A stretch of 59,018 nucleotides of DNA, taken from Galactobacter valiniphilus. Lineage in GTDB: Bacteria; Actinomycetota; Actinomycetes; Actinomycetales; Micrococcaceae. The stretch spans positions 1 through 59,018 of the forward strand of contig NZ_QQXK01000027.1 in NCBI RefSeq assembly GCF_003575975.1. The letters are read 5' to 3'. The position numbers and the translations under genes are program-made. The notes under the pieces were generated by a model. That model was not told where the DNA came from. It saw only the letters and a program-made list of their open reading frames with translations, and did no database searches. Below, one piece after another: positions 1-8,534 of this stretch. The first letter of the stretch is position 1. Each line of letters starts with the position of its first letter.

Positions 1-323
1 GAGGTGTTCGTCGCGTGGCAGTGCGCCCAGCAACTGCGTTCCGCCTACCACCAGAAGGACCTCGCCGAGGGGCGGCGGATCGCCGAGAAGGTCGTCGACA
101 CATTCCACACCTGCCCGACCCCCGAGATCGCCCGCCTTGGCCGCACCCTCCGCCGCTGCCGGCTGCGTTCCTGGCCTACTTCACGACCCGACGATCATCG
201 AACGGCGGAACTGAGGCCGTGAACGGGATCATCGAGCTTCACCGCCGCCTCGCCCGCGGCTACCGCAACCGCGGCAACTACCGGCTCCGCATGCTCCTCG
301 CCGCCGGCGGCCTCACCCCATGA
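1..323 (+). pseudogene. ISL3-family transposase, C-terminal fragment with frameshift
   Basis: This would be the catalytic C-terminal part of a DDE transposase that moves the element. Frame 1 gives a coherent sequence up to ARLGRTLRR. The family continuation (AAFLAYFTT, then NGGTEAVNGIIELHRR and GYRNRGNYRLRMLL) is in frame 3 and runs to the stop at 321-323. Loss of one base near 158-162 explains the switch. The acidic residue of TEAVNG and the RGYRN block are conserved features of this family. The 5' part lies outside the window. Because of the frameshift it is probably inactive, although a sequencing error cannot be excluded. Confidence 0.75.
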
Positions 324-347
324 CCCCCACCGGATGTCCGAAGAGCC
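1..347 (+). mobile_element. right end of an ISL3-family insertion sequence
   Basis: The stretch holds the C-terminal part of an ISL3-type transposase. The stop codon is followed by GATGTCCGAAGAGCC at 333-347. On the other strand this reads as a terminus starting GGCTCTTC, the form known for ISL3-family inverted repeats. The left end is outside the window, so neither the partner repeat nor a target duplication can be checked. The bases after 347 become AT-richer, which fits host DNA beyond the element. The end point is inferred from the terminus resemblance only. Confidence 0.6.
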
Positions 348-541
348 GCATTTGGCTGGGCATCAAAGAAAATTAAACTTTTCATAAAGGGAGTTGCGTT
401 GTGGCGTTGATCACGCATCGCGGTATCACTCCCCCCGACATGACCGCACGGCCAGCTGGCGACCAGTGGGTCAGAATGAGAAGAGCGGAGCGTGACATCC
501 GCGCGTGCCGGCCAGGCCTTCGCACCGCCCGGTGTAGGACA
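348..541. other. gene-free spacer after the IS remnant
   Basis: About 190 bases between the IS end and the acetyltransferase stop. The first part is AT-rich (near 365-395) and includes AAAGGGAG followed by a GTG at 401. That looks like a ribosome binding site and start, but the reading frame after it runs antisense through the acetyltransferase and has no recognisable protein character. I see no RNA gene here. Confidence 0.4.
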
Positions 542-1105
542 TCAGCCGCGAGTGCCCAGGTCTCCACGCACGCCCGGAACCCGGGCGTAGATCACCATGT
601 CACGCGGCTGCCCGGACACCATCTCCCAGTTCGCGGCCACGCCCTCGCGGACGAAGCCGGCACCCCCGACGGCCCGCATCGAAGCGTCGTTCCACGGCTC
701 CACGCTCGCCTCGCGCCGGTGCAGCCCCGGCAGGTCGAGCGCCCAGTCGCTCAGGACCCTCACGGCCCGCCCCGCGTAACCCCGCCGCCTCGCGCCGGGA
801 TCTACCCAATAGCCGATCGCGGCCCGGTGCGCGTCCTTGACCATGAGCCCGATCTGCCCTACTGCGCCTCCGGAGGACTCGTCCTCGATGACGAGTTGCA
901 CGCCCTGGCCCGAGCGCAGGCGCGAGTGCTGCCTGGCGATGTACGCCACGACCTCGGCGTCCGTGGCCGGCGCCGGGGGCACCGTCGTCACGGAGGTGAT
1001 GTAGGCGTCGGTGCCGGCGGCGCGGACCAGCGCCGCGTCGTCGTGCGTTGGCCGACGCAACACCAGGCCTTGCCCGCGCAGGGTGGGTTCACGCTCCGGA
1101 AGCAT
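542..1105 (-). CDS. GNAT N-acetyltransferase, RimJ/RimL type
   Basis: Predicted to transfer an acetyl group from acetyl-CoA to an amine; the substrate is unknown. The 187 residues follow the RimJ/RimL layout: LRGQGLVLRRPTHDDA at the N-terminus, a central strand with IGYWVDPGARRRGYAGRA (the acetyl-CoA pyrophosphate loop, R/Q-x-x-G-x-A/G form) and VEPWNDASMRAVGGAGF near the C-terminus (the N-x-x-S-x-R-x-x-x-x-G-F motif). Length is normal for the family. It starts 71 bases after the response-regulator stop on the same strand, so it may be co-transcribed with the exporter operon, but nothing links it functionally. The ATG at 1105 is the only good start. Confidence 0.85.
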   Translation of the reverse strand: MLPEREPTLRGQGLVLRRPTHDDAALVRAAGTDAYITSVTTVPPAPATDAEVVAYIARQHSRLRSGQGVQLVIEDESSGGAVGQIGLMVKDAHRAAIGYWVDPGARRRGYAGRAVRVLSDWALDLPGLHRREASVEPWNDASMRAVGGAGFVREGVAANWEMVSGQPRDMVIYARVPGVRGDLGTRG

Positions 1106-1176
1106 GCACTCAAGCTAACCGCCCGTGCCTATCGTCGCCAGGGTGCCGCCGCGCTGCCGTGCGCCCCGGGCCGGGG

Positions 1177-1785
1177 TCAGATCCAGCCCTTCTCGCGCGC
1201 GGCGAGCGCGGCCTGGGCCCGGTTCTGCGCTCCCGTCTTGCCGATCGCGCTGGAGAGGTGGTTGCGCACCGTCCCCGCGGAGAGGAAGACCTCCGCCGCG
1301 ATGTCCGCCACGGAGCGCCCGTCCAGCGCCAGCTTGAGCACCTGTGCCTCGCGCTCGGTCAGCGGATTGGAGCCCTCAAACAGGGTCGCCTCGGCGAGCG
1401 CCGGGTCCACGACGCGCAGTCCGGCGTGCACGCGGCGCACGGCGTCGGCGAGCTGCTCGGCCGGGGCATCCTTGACCACAAAACCGCTGGCCCCGGCCTC
1501 CAGCGCCGTGCGCAGATAGCCGGGCCGCGCGAACGTCGTCACGATGAGCACCTTGGTCTCGGGCGAGGCCTCCTTCACCAGACGCGTGGCCTCGAGCCCG
1601 TCCATCCCGGGCATCTGGATGTCCATGAGGCAGACGTCGGGGCGCAGCTCGCGCACGCGCTCCACGACCTCGGCACCGTCGGACGCCTCCCCCAGCACGG
1701 TGAGGTCGCTCTCCAACTCCAGCAACGCCCCGAGCGCCCCGCGCACGAGGGCCTGATCGTCGGCCAAGACCAGCCTGATGCTCAC
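1177..1785 (-). CDS. NarL/LuxR-family response regulator
   Basis: A cytoplasmic transcription factor expected to be phosphorylated by the kinase encoded just upstream. The N-terminal receiver domain (about residues 1-120) shows the acidic pair in LADDQ, the phospho-acceptor Asp in VCLMDIQMPGMDG, a Thr in VTTF and a Lys in VVKDAP. The C-terminal HTH (about 140-200) begins NPLTEREAQVLKLALDG and includes SAGTVRNHLSSAIGKTG. The GTG start at 1785 is preceded by a GGGAAGGGAA-type binding site. Gene order (exporter, kinase, regulator) is typical of actinobacterial systems in which the regulator controls its own ABC exporter. The dyad at 4769-4784 is the likely target. Confidence 0.93.
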   Translation of the reverse strand: MSIRLVLADDQALVRGALGALLELESDLTVLGEASDGAEVVERVRELRPDVCLMDIQMPGMDGLEATRLVKEASPETKVLIVTTFARPGYLRTALEAGASGFVVKDAPAEQLADAVRRVHAGLRVVDPALAEATLFEGSNPLTEREAQVLKLALDGRSVADIAAEVFLSAGTVRNHLSSAIGKTGAQNRAQAALAAREKGWI

Positions 1786-1864
1786 GTGGTTTCCCTTCCC
1801 TGCATGAACGACGACGCCGGGCGGCGCCGGCCCGCGCGGCTCACCGCGCGCTCCTCCGAATCCC

Positions 1865-2902
1865 TCACCACGTCACCGCCACCTTGGCCCCGCCCAGCTC
1901 CGAGGCACCCACGGCGCAGGAGCCGCCGGAAAGCGCGGCGCGCTCGGACATGCCCCGCAGTCCGTTGCCGGGCTTCCCGCCCAGCCCCACGCCGTCGTCC
2001 TCCACAAAAAGCTCGCCGGGGCGCAGGGTGACCAGCACCCGCGTGGCCCGCGCGTGGCGCAGCACATTGGTGACGGACTCCCGCAGGATCCAACCGGCGG
2101 GCAGCGCCTGCGCCGGCGAGAGCGCGCCGGCGTCGCCGCTCACCTCGAGCCGCACACCCCCGGACTCAAGCGCCGCCCGCGCGGACTCCAGCTGCGCCGC
2201 GAGCCCTTCGGACCGCAGCCCCGTCACGGTGGCCCGCACGCCCTGGATGGCCTCACCCGTGATCTTCTCGATCTCCTCGAGCTCGGCCCTGGCCCGCTCC
2301 GGGTCAACGTCCATGAGTCGGCGGGCCAACTGGGCCTTGAGCTTGACCACGGTGAGGGAGTGCCCAATGAGGTCGTGGACGTCCCTGGCCACCGCCTCGC
2401 GTTCCTCGCTCGTGGCCAGTTCCAGGCTGAGCTGGTCGGCATCGATGGAGCGGGCGATCAGCCACGTGGACACCGCGTTGACGAGCACGAGGATCACCAG
2501 GATGCCGAGCAGACCGAAGTACTCCCGCCCTTCGGGCTGCGTCACGATCGCGAGCACCACCACGGCCACGGCCACGCCGCTCGCGGCCCAGTACAGGGGG
2601 CGCTTGAACTGATACGCCAGCGTTGAAACCACAAACGGGAAAAAGCCGGTGGCGTTGAAGCCGATCGCCGGGACCGTCGCCACGACGGCCAGGAGCAGCA
2701 CCCCGAGCAGCGCGTATTGCCGCGGCGCCACGCCTCCTTGGCCGGACACGCCCTGCACCGTGCCCCACTTGAACATCAGCAGGTACACGGCCACAAAGAC
2801 GCCGAGGCCAACCCACGCGAGGACTTGGGTGCCCAGCCCCGCCCGGGATTCCAGGATCGCGGCGATCGGGTAGTACAGGAAGATCAGCCACACCGCGGCC
2901 AT
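1865..2902 (-). CDS. sensor histidine kinase, DesK/LiaS-like (HisKA_3)
   Basis: A membrane kinase that should autophosphorylate on His and pass the phosphate to the regulator downstream. The N-terminal ~130 residues hold about five membrane segments. DVHDLIGHSLTVVKLKAQLA is the HisKA_3 H-box. The C-terminal ATPase shows an ESVTNVLRHA N-box and NGLRGMSERA as the G-box. The listed ATG at 2902 is probably not the true start. The same frame is open upstream to the permease stop (3041-3043) and encodes NPNPWARFGWVM, a block normally found at the N-terminus of such kinases. No in-frame ATG, GTG or TTG occurs upstream. A CTG at 2995, or a one-base indel joining the ATG at 3018, could supply the start. 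Confidence 0.88.
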   Translation of the reverse strand: MAAVWLIFLYYPIAAILESRAGLGTQVLAWVGLGVFVAVYLLMFKWGTVQGVSGQGGVAPRQYALLGVLLLAVVATVPAIGFNATGFFPFVVSTLAYQFKRPLYWAASGVAVAVVVLAIVTQPEGREYFGLLGILVILVLVNAVSTWLIARSIDADQLSLELATSEEREAVARDVHDLIGHSLTVVKLKAQLARRLMDVDPERARAELEEIEKITGEAIQGVRATVTGLRSEGLAAQLESARAALESGGVRLEVSGDAGALSPAQALPAGWILRESVTNVLRHARATRVLVTLRPGELFVEDDGVGLGGKPGNGLRGMSERAALSGGSCAVGASELGGAKVAVTW

Positions 2903-3040
2903 GACCCACCCGAAGCGGGCCCAGGGGTTTGGATTCCCCTTGGCCCGCTGCTTGGCGGCGCGCTGGGCCCCACGACGAGGAACGCCGAGCCGCAGATCTG
3001 CCGATCCTCTGTGTCCATGCCCATGAGGGTATCCGGGTCC

Positions 3041-3796
3041 CTACTGGCGGGCCCGCACGCGGCGGGTGCCGATCACCACGAGCCCGGCAAACACCACGGT
3101 CCAGGCGGCGACGTTGAGCAGGATCGCCCAGAGCGGATCGGAGTGCACCGCGTCGATCCCGCCCTCGAGCTGGGGCCAGCGGGCCAGCGCGTTGTAGCCG
3201 TACATCGGCGTGAACTTGGCGATGTCCAGCATCACGCCGGAGAGCGGCATGAAGACGTTGCCGAAGAAGGAGAAGAAGGTGATCATGATCGACGCCAGGC
3301 CGGAGGCCCCCTCGGAGGAGAAGAGCATCCCCATGCCGAGGCCAAACAGCCCGAACATGCAGCCGCCGGCCAGGATGATCGCGCCGGCGGCGAGCCACAC
3401 CCACCCCTCGGTGGGCCGCGCCCCCGTCGCGGCACCCACGAGGAACACCACCACCACGGAGAGCGTGGAGTAGGCCAGGGCAACGAGCACCTTGGTGAGC
3501 GCGTACCCGGCCACCGTGAGGGGCGTGAGCGCCAGCTGCCTGCCCCAGCCACGGGCGAACTCGGAGGCGGCGAGCGAGGTCAGCGAGGTCATGGCCGTGG
3601 CCGTGCCAAACGCCGCCATGGACGTCATGACCGTGAAGGCGACGTTGCCGCGCCCCGCCATCACATCGGAGTACTCGGGCGTGGCACCGAAGATGACGTA
3701 CATCACCACGGGCATGGCGAGCGTGAAGATGAGGGTGAAGGGGTTGCGCGCCTGGCGCACCAGCTCCACGCGGAAGAAGGTCGGGGAGAAGTTCAT
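3041..3796 (-). CDS. ABC-2 type transporter permease
   Basis: Membrane subunit of an exporter that works with the ATPase gene 3 bases upstream. The 251 residues contain about six hydrophobic segments. A short cytoplasmic N-terminus (FFRVELVRQARNPFTLIFTL) leads into the first helix, as in the DrrB/YhhJ family. The substrate cannot be read from the sequence; relatives export lipids, antibiotics or peptides. The ATG at 3796 is the first codon after the ATPase stop, so the two are translationally linked. The stop at 3041-3043 is in frame with the downstream kinase. Confidence 0.92.
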   Translation of the reverse strand: MNFSPTFFRVELVRQARNPFTLIFTLAMPVVMYVIFGATPEYSDVMAGRGNVAFTVMTSMAAFGTATAMTSLTSLAASEFARGWGRQLALTPLTVAGYALTKVLVALAYSTLSVVVVFLVGAATGARPTEGWVWLAAGAIILAGGCMFGLFGLGMGMLFSSEGASGLASIMITFFSFFGNVFMPLSGVMLDIAKFTPMYGYNALARWPQLEGGIDAVHSDPLWAILLNVAAWTVVFAGLVVIGTRRVRARQ

Positions 3797-3799
3797 GGC

Positions 3800-4711
3800 T
3801 CAGTCCTGGGTCAGGGCCGCGAAGGCGGTCTCGAGGGTGGGGGCAACGATCTCCAGATCGGTGCACGCCAGGGTGGTCAGGAGGGTCAGCGCGAGGTCGT
3901 CGGAGTCGGTGCTGCGCACCGAGACGCGGTTCCCGTCGCGGGAGGGCTCGACGACGCCCGGGAGGCTTTGCAGCGCGGCCCAGGCCTGGTCGGCGGCCGC
4001 CTCCGGGAGGCTCGCGTGGAGCACACGCCCGCCGAGCGAGGCGCGCAGCTCCTGGGTGGGGGCATCGGCGACGACCTCGCCGCGCGCCATGACCACGGTG
4101 CGGCGGGCGAACTGCTCGGCCTCCTCCAGGTAGTGCGTGGCGAAGAGGATGGTGCGCCCGGCGTCGGCCTCGGCGCGCATGACGTCCCAAAAGCGGCGAC
4201 GGGCGTTCACGTCCATGCCGGCGGTGGGCTCGTCGAGGACCAGCACATCGGGGTCGGACAGGATCGCCATGGCGAACTTGACGCGTTGCTGCTCGCCGCC
4301 GGAGCACTTGCCGACCTTGCGGCGGGCCAGCTCGTTGAGGTCGGCGGCGTCCATCACCTGGGCCACGCGCTCGCGGGAGAGCGAGTGCAGGCCGGCCGTG
4401 AGGTCGATGATCTCCTGGACGGTGACATCCGTGAGCAGGCCGCCCGTCTGCAGCACGGCGGAGAGCCGGCCGGTTGCGGCGGCCTTGCGGGGTTGCTCCC
4501 CCAGCACCCGTGCGGTGCCGGCGCTCGGGGCCGTGAGGCCCAGGAGCATGTCGATCGTGGTGGTCTTGCCTGCACCGTTGGGGCCCAGGAACGCCACGAT
4601 CTCGCCGCGCTGCACCGTGAGATCCACGCCCTGCACGGCACGGACGGTGCCGCGGTTGAAGGTCTTGACCAGGCCGCTCAGTTCGACGGCGGGTGCTGTG
4701 TTCGTGCTCAT
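3800..4711 (-). CDS. ABC transporter ATP-binding protein (drug/lipid exporter type)
   Basis: Cytoplasmic ATPase powering the ABC-2 permease encoded next. Walker A is GPNGAGKTTTIDML, the signature is CSGGEQQRVKFAMA (S of LSGGQ present), Walker B is VLVLDEPTAGMD, and the switch His is in FATHYLEEAEQ. The C-terminal ~80 residues match the accessory domain of DrrA-like ATPases. The 303-residue length is normal. It is the first gene of a minus-strand operon of ATPase, permease, kinase and regulator. The preceding spacer carries the dyad at 4769-4784, likely the autoregulatory site. Confidence 0.95.
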   Translation of the reverse strand: MSTNTAPAVELSGLVKTFNRGTVRAVQGVDLTVQRGEIVAFLGPNGAGKTTTIDMLLGLTAPSAGTARVLGEQPRKAAATGRLSAVLQTGGLLTDVTVQEIIDLTAGLHSLSRERVAQVMDAADLNELARRKVGKCSGGEQQRVKFAMAILSDPDVLVLDEPTAGMDVNARRRFWDVMRAEADAGRTILFATHYLEEAEQFARRTVVMARGEVVADAPTQELRASLGGRVLHASLPEAAADQAWAALQSLPGVVEPSRDGNRVSVRSTDSDDLALTLLTTLACTDLEIVAPTLETAFAALTQD

Positions 4712-4768
4712 GGCTCCAGCCTGCCGCCGCGGCGGCCCGGGTGGATCCGGGGGCTGTCACGACCTCGG

Positions 4769-4784
4769 CATGACATCCGTCATG
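4769..4784. promoter_or_regulatory. CATGAC-N4-GTCATG dyad, likely response-regulator operator
   Basis: The arms CATGAC (4769-4774) and GTCATG (4779-4784) are separated by ATCC. The site lies 58 bases upstream of the ABC ATPase start. Similar ATGACATCCGTCAT-like sites occur before exporter/two-component operons in other actinobacteria, as far as I recall. I infer that the NarL-type regulator binds here. Confidence 0.5.
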
Positions 4785-4891
4785 GGCCGGGCCGGTGAGC
4801 GGCCCCGGGATCCGCCCACCGGCCAACTAGACCGCCCGCATCGACGCATGCAACGATGCGGATGTCACGCGTCACCCTGTCAGGAGAAACC

Positions 4892-5422
4892 ATGCCCCGC
4901 ACGCGCGCCGCGCTTCGTTCCGCCGCCTCGGCCCTCATCGCCACCCTGTCCGTCACCGGCTGCTCGCTCTTCGGCGGCGGCCCGCAGCGCGACGAGGAGG
5001 GCAAGGTGACGGAGAAGGCCTCGCTCGGGATCACCGATCTGCAGATTGGCGATTGCTTCAGTACCTCGGCGTCCGGGCAGGCGATGACCGGGGAGACCAC
5101 CGAGGTGAAGCAGTCGGTCACCGTGGTTCCGTGCACGCAGGAGCACACCGACGAGGTGTTCGCGAAGGGCACACTCACCGGCACCACGCTGCCCGCGGGC
5201 GACGACATGTCCGAGCAGGCCATGAAGATCTGCGACGACGCGTTCCTCGAGTACGTCGGCAACCCCGAGACGGACATCCTCTACGCCTCCTACGCCGCGA
5301 TGGACAACATCAGCTACGCGACGAACAAGACCCTCATTTGCGCCGTGGGGCTCGAGGACGGCGGGCCGCTGCACCGCTCCGCCAAGGGCGTGAAGACGCT
5401 CAAGGCACTCACGGCCAAGTAA
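4892..5422 (+). CDS. septum-formation-family lipoprotein (first of a pair)
   Basis: A secreted lipoprotein of unknown role. The ATG at 4892 is chosen because AGGAGA lies 6 bases upstream. An earlier in-frame ATG at 4856 lacks a binding site. The signal peptide ends in the lipobox VTGC (Cys about 24), so the protein should be anchored to the outer face of the membrane. The rest (about 50-176) resembles the actinobacterial septum-formation domain (PF13845 type): GDCF, a VVPCTQEHTDEVF block and a late CAV Cys. The next gene on the strand encodes a second protein of the same plan, 12 bases away. The family name reflects an early observation; function is not established. Confidence 0.8.
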   Translation: MPRTRAALRSAASALIATLSVTGCSLFGGGPQRDEEGKVTEKASLGITDLQIGDCFSTSASGQAMTGETTEVKQSVTVVPCTQEHTDEVFAKGTLTGTTLPAGDDMSEQAMKICDDAFLEYVGNPETDILYASYAAMDNISYATNKTLICAVGLEDGGPLHRSAKGVKTLKALTAK

Positions 5423-5434
5423 GACGGGCCCTCC

Positions 5435-6166
5435 ATGCACGACGACGCGGCGCCGGCACGGCGCGCTCCTCACGCCGGGCGCGGGGCCGGGGCTCAGGCC
5501 CCGGCGCCCGCCCAGCGTGCGGGCATGCTGCGCCGTCGGCGCACGGCGGCCGGCGCCGCCGTGGCGGCCGCCTCACTGGCCCTCGGCGGTTGTGGCCTCC
5601 TGCCCTGGTCCCTGCCCGCGCCGTCGGGCACGGCGCCTTCGAGCACCGCCCCGAGCTCCAGCGCCCCGGCGAGCAGCCCTGTCCCGTCCTCGAGCGACGC
5701 CCCTGCACCCGGCTGGGTGCGCCCGGGCGAGGTGCGGGTGGGAGCGTGCGTCGACACGAGCAACGGCCTGCGCTTCTCCACCTTCCAGGTGGTCGATTGC
5801 GAACAGATGCACGACGGGCAGGTCGTGGCGCAGGGCGTCATCGGCGGCACGAGCCTGCCGGACGACGATGACGACGCTGCCTGGCAGCGGCTGTACGACC
5901 GCCAGTGCACCCCAGCCTTCGCGGAATTCACTGGGACGTCCTGGGACGACTCACGGCTCTCCATGTACTACTGGGTACCCACGGAGCAGGAGTTCAAGGA
6001 CGGTTACCGCTCGCTCACGTGCGTCATTCAGATGAACGACGGCACGCGCTTCTCCGGATCGGCGCTCGGCAAGAACAACGAGGAGCAGTTCAAGCACGGC
6101 CCGGGCTGGAAGGCCCCCACGGACGAGGATCTGTATAGCGACGAGCCGGAGACGCACCGCGTCTAG
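5435..6166 (+). CDS. septum-formation-family lipoprotein (second of a pair)
   Basis: This repeats the plan of the upstream gene: a lipobox (LGGC), a Ser/Pro/Ala-rich linker (about residues 60-90), then GACVDTSNG, VVDCEQMHDGQVV, a LYDRQCTPAF block and SLTCVIQMNDG. The Cys spacing resembles that of its neighbour, so both domains are probably disulfide-bonded outside the cell. The ATG at 5435 leaves a 53-residue leader before the lipid Cys. The ATG at 5525 (residue 31) would give a more typical 22-residue lipoprotein signal and may be the true start; neither has a strong binding site. The linker contains one copy of the 12-mer CGCCGTCGGGCA. The gene overlaps the stop of the convergent aminotransferase by 4 bases. 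Confidence 0.8.
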   Translation: MHDDAAPARRAPHAGRGAGAQAPAPAQRAGMLRRRRTAAGAAVAAASLALGGCGLLPWSLPAPSGTAPSSTAPSSSAPASSPVPSSSDAPAPGWVRPGEVRVGACVDTSNGLRFSTFQVVDCEQMHDGQVVAQGVIGGTSLPDDDDDAAWQRLYDRQCTPAFAEFTGTSWDDSRLSMYYWVPTEQEFKDGYRSLTCVIQMNDGTRFSGSALGKNNEEQFKHGPGWKAPTDEDLYSDEPETHRV

Positions 6167-7371
6167 CGCGCGTGGCGCTCCTGGAAGACCAGGATCCGCT
6201 CCACCGCGCGGCGCACGGCCTCCGGGCCCGCCGCGAAGCTCAGCCGGACGGCGCCGCCGCCGTGCACGCCGTCGAAGTCGGAGCCGGGCGTGAGCGCCAC
6301 GCCCTCCTCCTCCAGCAGGGCCGAGCACCAGGCCGAGGCGTCCGGGAAGGCCCCCAGCGCCGGCCCCAGCTGCGCGTAGAGGTAGAACGCGCCGTCGGCG
6401 GGGGCCGCCTCGCCCCAGCCGAGCTCCGGCAGGCGCTCCAGCAGCGCTGCGCGGGTGCGCGCGAACTCCTCGAGCTGGGCCGCGCCGAACGCGTAGGCCT
6501 CCTCGTCGAAGGCGTGCACGGCGGCGCGCTGGGCCGCGGCCGGCGGGCACAGCGCCACGTTGCCGGCGAGCGCCTCGATGCCCTCCGCGAGCTCGGACGG
6601 GGCCAGGAGCCAGCCCACGCGCCAGCCGGGCATCCCCCAGAACTTGGAGAAGGACGAGATCACCACGGCGTCGGTGCCAAACTCGCGCGCGCTCACGCCG
6701 AGCGGGTCGGCAGCACCCGGTTCCGGGTAGGTGATGCCGTGGTAGATCTCGTCGCTGATGAGCCGGGCGTCGTTGGCGGCGCACCAGGCGCTGAGGGCCT
6801 CAAGCTCCGGGCGCGTGGCCATGGTGCCCGTGGGGTTGGCCGGGGAGGCGAGGATCAGGCCGGCGAGCCGGCCATGTTCCTTCTTGGCGGCGTCGAGCAG
6901 TTCAGGAGTGGGCTGATAGCGGGTCTCGGGGCCGCACGGGATCTCCACGACGCGCAGGCCGAGGGCCGTGAGGATGTTGCGGTAGGCAGGGTAGCCCGGG
7001 CGGGCGATCGCGACGGCGTCGCCGGCCTCGAAGGCCGCGAGGAAGGCGAGCATGAACGCTCCGGAGGCGCCCGTCGTGACGACGACCTCCCGGGGATCGA
7101 CGGCGGTGCTGTACCAGCGGGCGTAGTGCCCGGCGATGGCCGCGCGCAGCTCGGGGAGCCCGGCGGCCGGGGTGTAGTTCAGGCTCTCCCCGCCCGCGTG
7201 CACGGCGGCGGCCGCGGCGTTGACGGCCGGGGCCGCCCCGCCGGAGGGCTCGCCGGCGCACAGGGAGATGACGTCCCTCCCCTCGGCGCGCAGCTCACCC
7301 ACGCGCCGCAGGATGGACATGACCTGGAACGGCGGGACGGAGCCGCGGCGGGAGAGCTGCATGGTGCCCAT
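6163..7371 (-). CDS. PLP-dependent aminotransferase, class I/II
   Basis: Likely transfers an amino group between an amino acid and a 2-oxo acid in the cytoplasm; the substrate is undefined. Fold type I markers are visible: TTGASGAFMLAF (cofactor phosphate loop), SPANPTGT, the Asp/Tyr pair in LISDEIYHGITY, SSFSKFWGMPGWRVGW with the PLP-binding Lys, and an Arg in VRLSFA that would bind the substrate carboxylate. The length of 402 is normal. It is a single gene with a divergent promoter region shared with the esterase at 7495. Confidence 0.93.
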   Translation of the reverse strand: MGTMQLSRRGSVPPFQVMSILRRVGELRAEGRDVISLCAGEPSGGAAPAVNAAAAAVHAGGESLNYTPAAGLPELRAAIAGHYARWYSTAVDPREVVVTTGASGAFMLAFLAAFEAGDAVAIARPGYPAYRNILTALGLRVVEIPCGPETRYQPTPELLDAAKKEHGRLAGLILASPANPTGTMATRPELEALSAWCAANDARLISDEIYHGITYPEPGAADPLGVSAREFGTDAVVISSFSKFWGMPGWRVGWLLAPSELAEGIEALAGNVALCPPAAAQRAAVHAFDEEAYAFGAAQLEEFARTRAALLERLPELGWGEAAPADGAFYLYAQLGPALGAFPDASAWCSALLEEEGVALTPGSDFDGVHGGGAVRLSFAAGPEAVRRAVERILVFQERHAR

Positions 7372-7494
7372 GCTGTCACGGGCCCAGGAATCGGTGCACC
7401 GTGGGGTGCTTCGCGGCTATCGTTGGCCAACCGCTCGTTGTGCTGGTGGACGGGCCAGTTCGCGCCGACTCACCCCCCTGCGAGGAGATCCTGC

Positions 7495-8532
7495 ATGCGC
7501 CCCACCGCGAGCGACCGTCTGGCCAAGCTGGTCCTGGGAGGGCTCGGAGCCCTGCCCGCCGGGCTGCAGCGACGCTTGGGCGGCAAGCCCATCACGATCG
7601 ATGGCCACGTGCTCTACCCCGAGGTGCAGATGGCGCTGCGCCTGCTCAACGCGATGCCTTCGAGCGACTTCTCCGAACAGCCCCTGGAGGCGGCCCGACG
7701 GACGATCGACAGCGAGGCCTACGTCTTCGGCAAGCGGCTGCCCGTCGACCGCGTCGAAGAGCTCGGCATCCCGGGCCCCGCCGGCCCGATCCCGGCGCGC
7801 AGCTACCGGCACTCCCACGCCGAGAACTCGATCGGCACCGTGGCCTACTTCCACGGGGGCGGCTGGGTGCTCGGCGGACTCGACTCGACGGACGCCGTCT
7901 GCCGCTTCATTGCGCACCACCTGCCCGTCACGGTCGTCTCGGTGGACTACCGCCTGGCACCCGAGCATCCCTTCCCCGCCGGGATCGAGGACGCCCTCGC
8001 AGCGTACCGGTGGATCCGGGAGCAGCCCTCGCTGGGCCGCACCGTGGCGGTCGCAGGGGACAGCGCCGGCGGCAACTTCGCGGCGGTGATCGCCCAGCTC
8101 ACCAAGGACGACACCCCGCCCGACTTCCAGTTGCTCTTCTTCCCCGTCACCGACCTGGCCCACAAGAGCGCGTCCTACGCGAAGTTTGCCGAGGGCTTCT
8201 TCCTCACGGAACAACAGATGGACTGGTACAGCGAGCGCTACGTCCCGGACCGCGGCCAGCGCACCGACCCTCGCGTTTCCCCGCTCCTCGCCGAGGACGT
8301 GAGTGGGCTCGCGCCGGCCCACGTGGCTGTGGCCGGCTTCGACGTACTGCGCGACGAGGGGATCGCCTACGCCCGGCGCCTCCAGGACGCGGGCGTGCCC
8401 ACCACGCTGCAGGTCGTGACGGGGCACATCCACGCCTTCACCAACACCACCGCGGCGAGCCGCACCGGCACCGAAGCCTTCCGCGAGGCGTTGAGGCACC
8501 TCGAACGGGGGCTGCTGGCTTCCGCTCGCTGA
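7495..8532 (+). CDS. alpha/beta hydrolase, hormone-sensitive-lipase-type esterase
   Basis: Predicted carboxylesterase acting on short acyl esters. The oxyanion motif HGGGW begins at residue 120. The nucleophile elbow GDSAGG places Ser190, with Asp283 (FDVLRDEG) and His313 (GHIHAF) completing the triad. YRLAPEHPFPA is the family block after the oxyanion hole. The ATG at 7495 is chosen because GAGGAGA lies 7 bases upstream; the frame is open far further upstream only as a GC-rich shadow. Length is 345 residues, with an N-terminal cap of about 100 residues. A 17-bp perfect inverted repeat follows the stop. Confidence 0.93.
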   Translation: MRPTASDRLAKLVLGGLGALPAGLQRRLGGKPITIDGHVLYPEVQMALRLLNAMPSSDFSEQPLEAARRTIDSEAYVFGKRLPVDRVEELGIPGPAGPIPARSYRHSHAENSIGTVAYFHGGGWVLGGLDSTDAVCRFIAHHLPVTVVSVDYRLAPEHPFPAGIEDALAAYRWIREQPSLGRTVAVAGDSAGGNFAAVIAQLTKDDTPPDFQLLFFPVTDLAHKSASYAKFAEGFFLTEQQMDWYSERYVPDRGQRTDPRVSPLLAEDVSGLAPAHVAVAGFDVLRDEGIAYARRLQDAGVPTTLQVVTGHIHAFTNTTAASRTGTEAFREALRHLERGLLASAR

Positions 8533-8534
8533 CT

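Noticed and set aside
401-560. Possible gene starting at GTG 401 after AAAGGGAG
   Set aside because: The translated sequence has no protein character and soon becomes antisense to the acetyltransferase.
2304-4826. 840-codon open frame antisense to the exporter operon
   Set aside because: It overlaps four well-supported genes, is rich in Arg, Gly, His and Pro and has no domain. Long antisense frames are common in GC-rich DNA.
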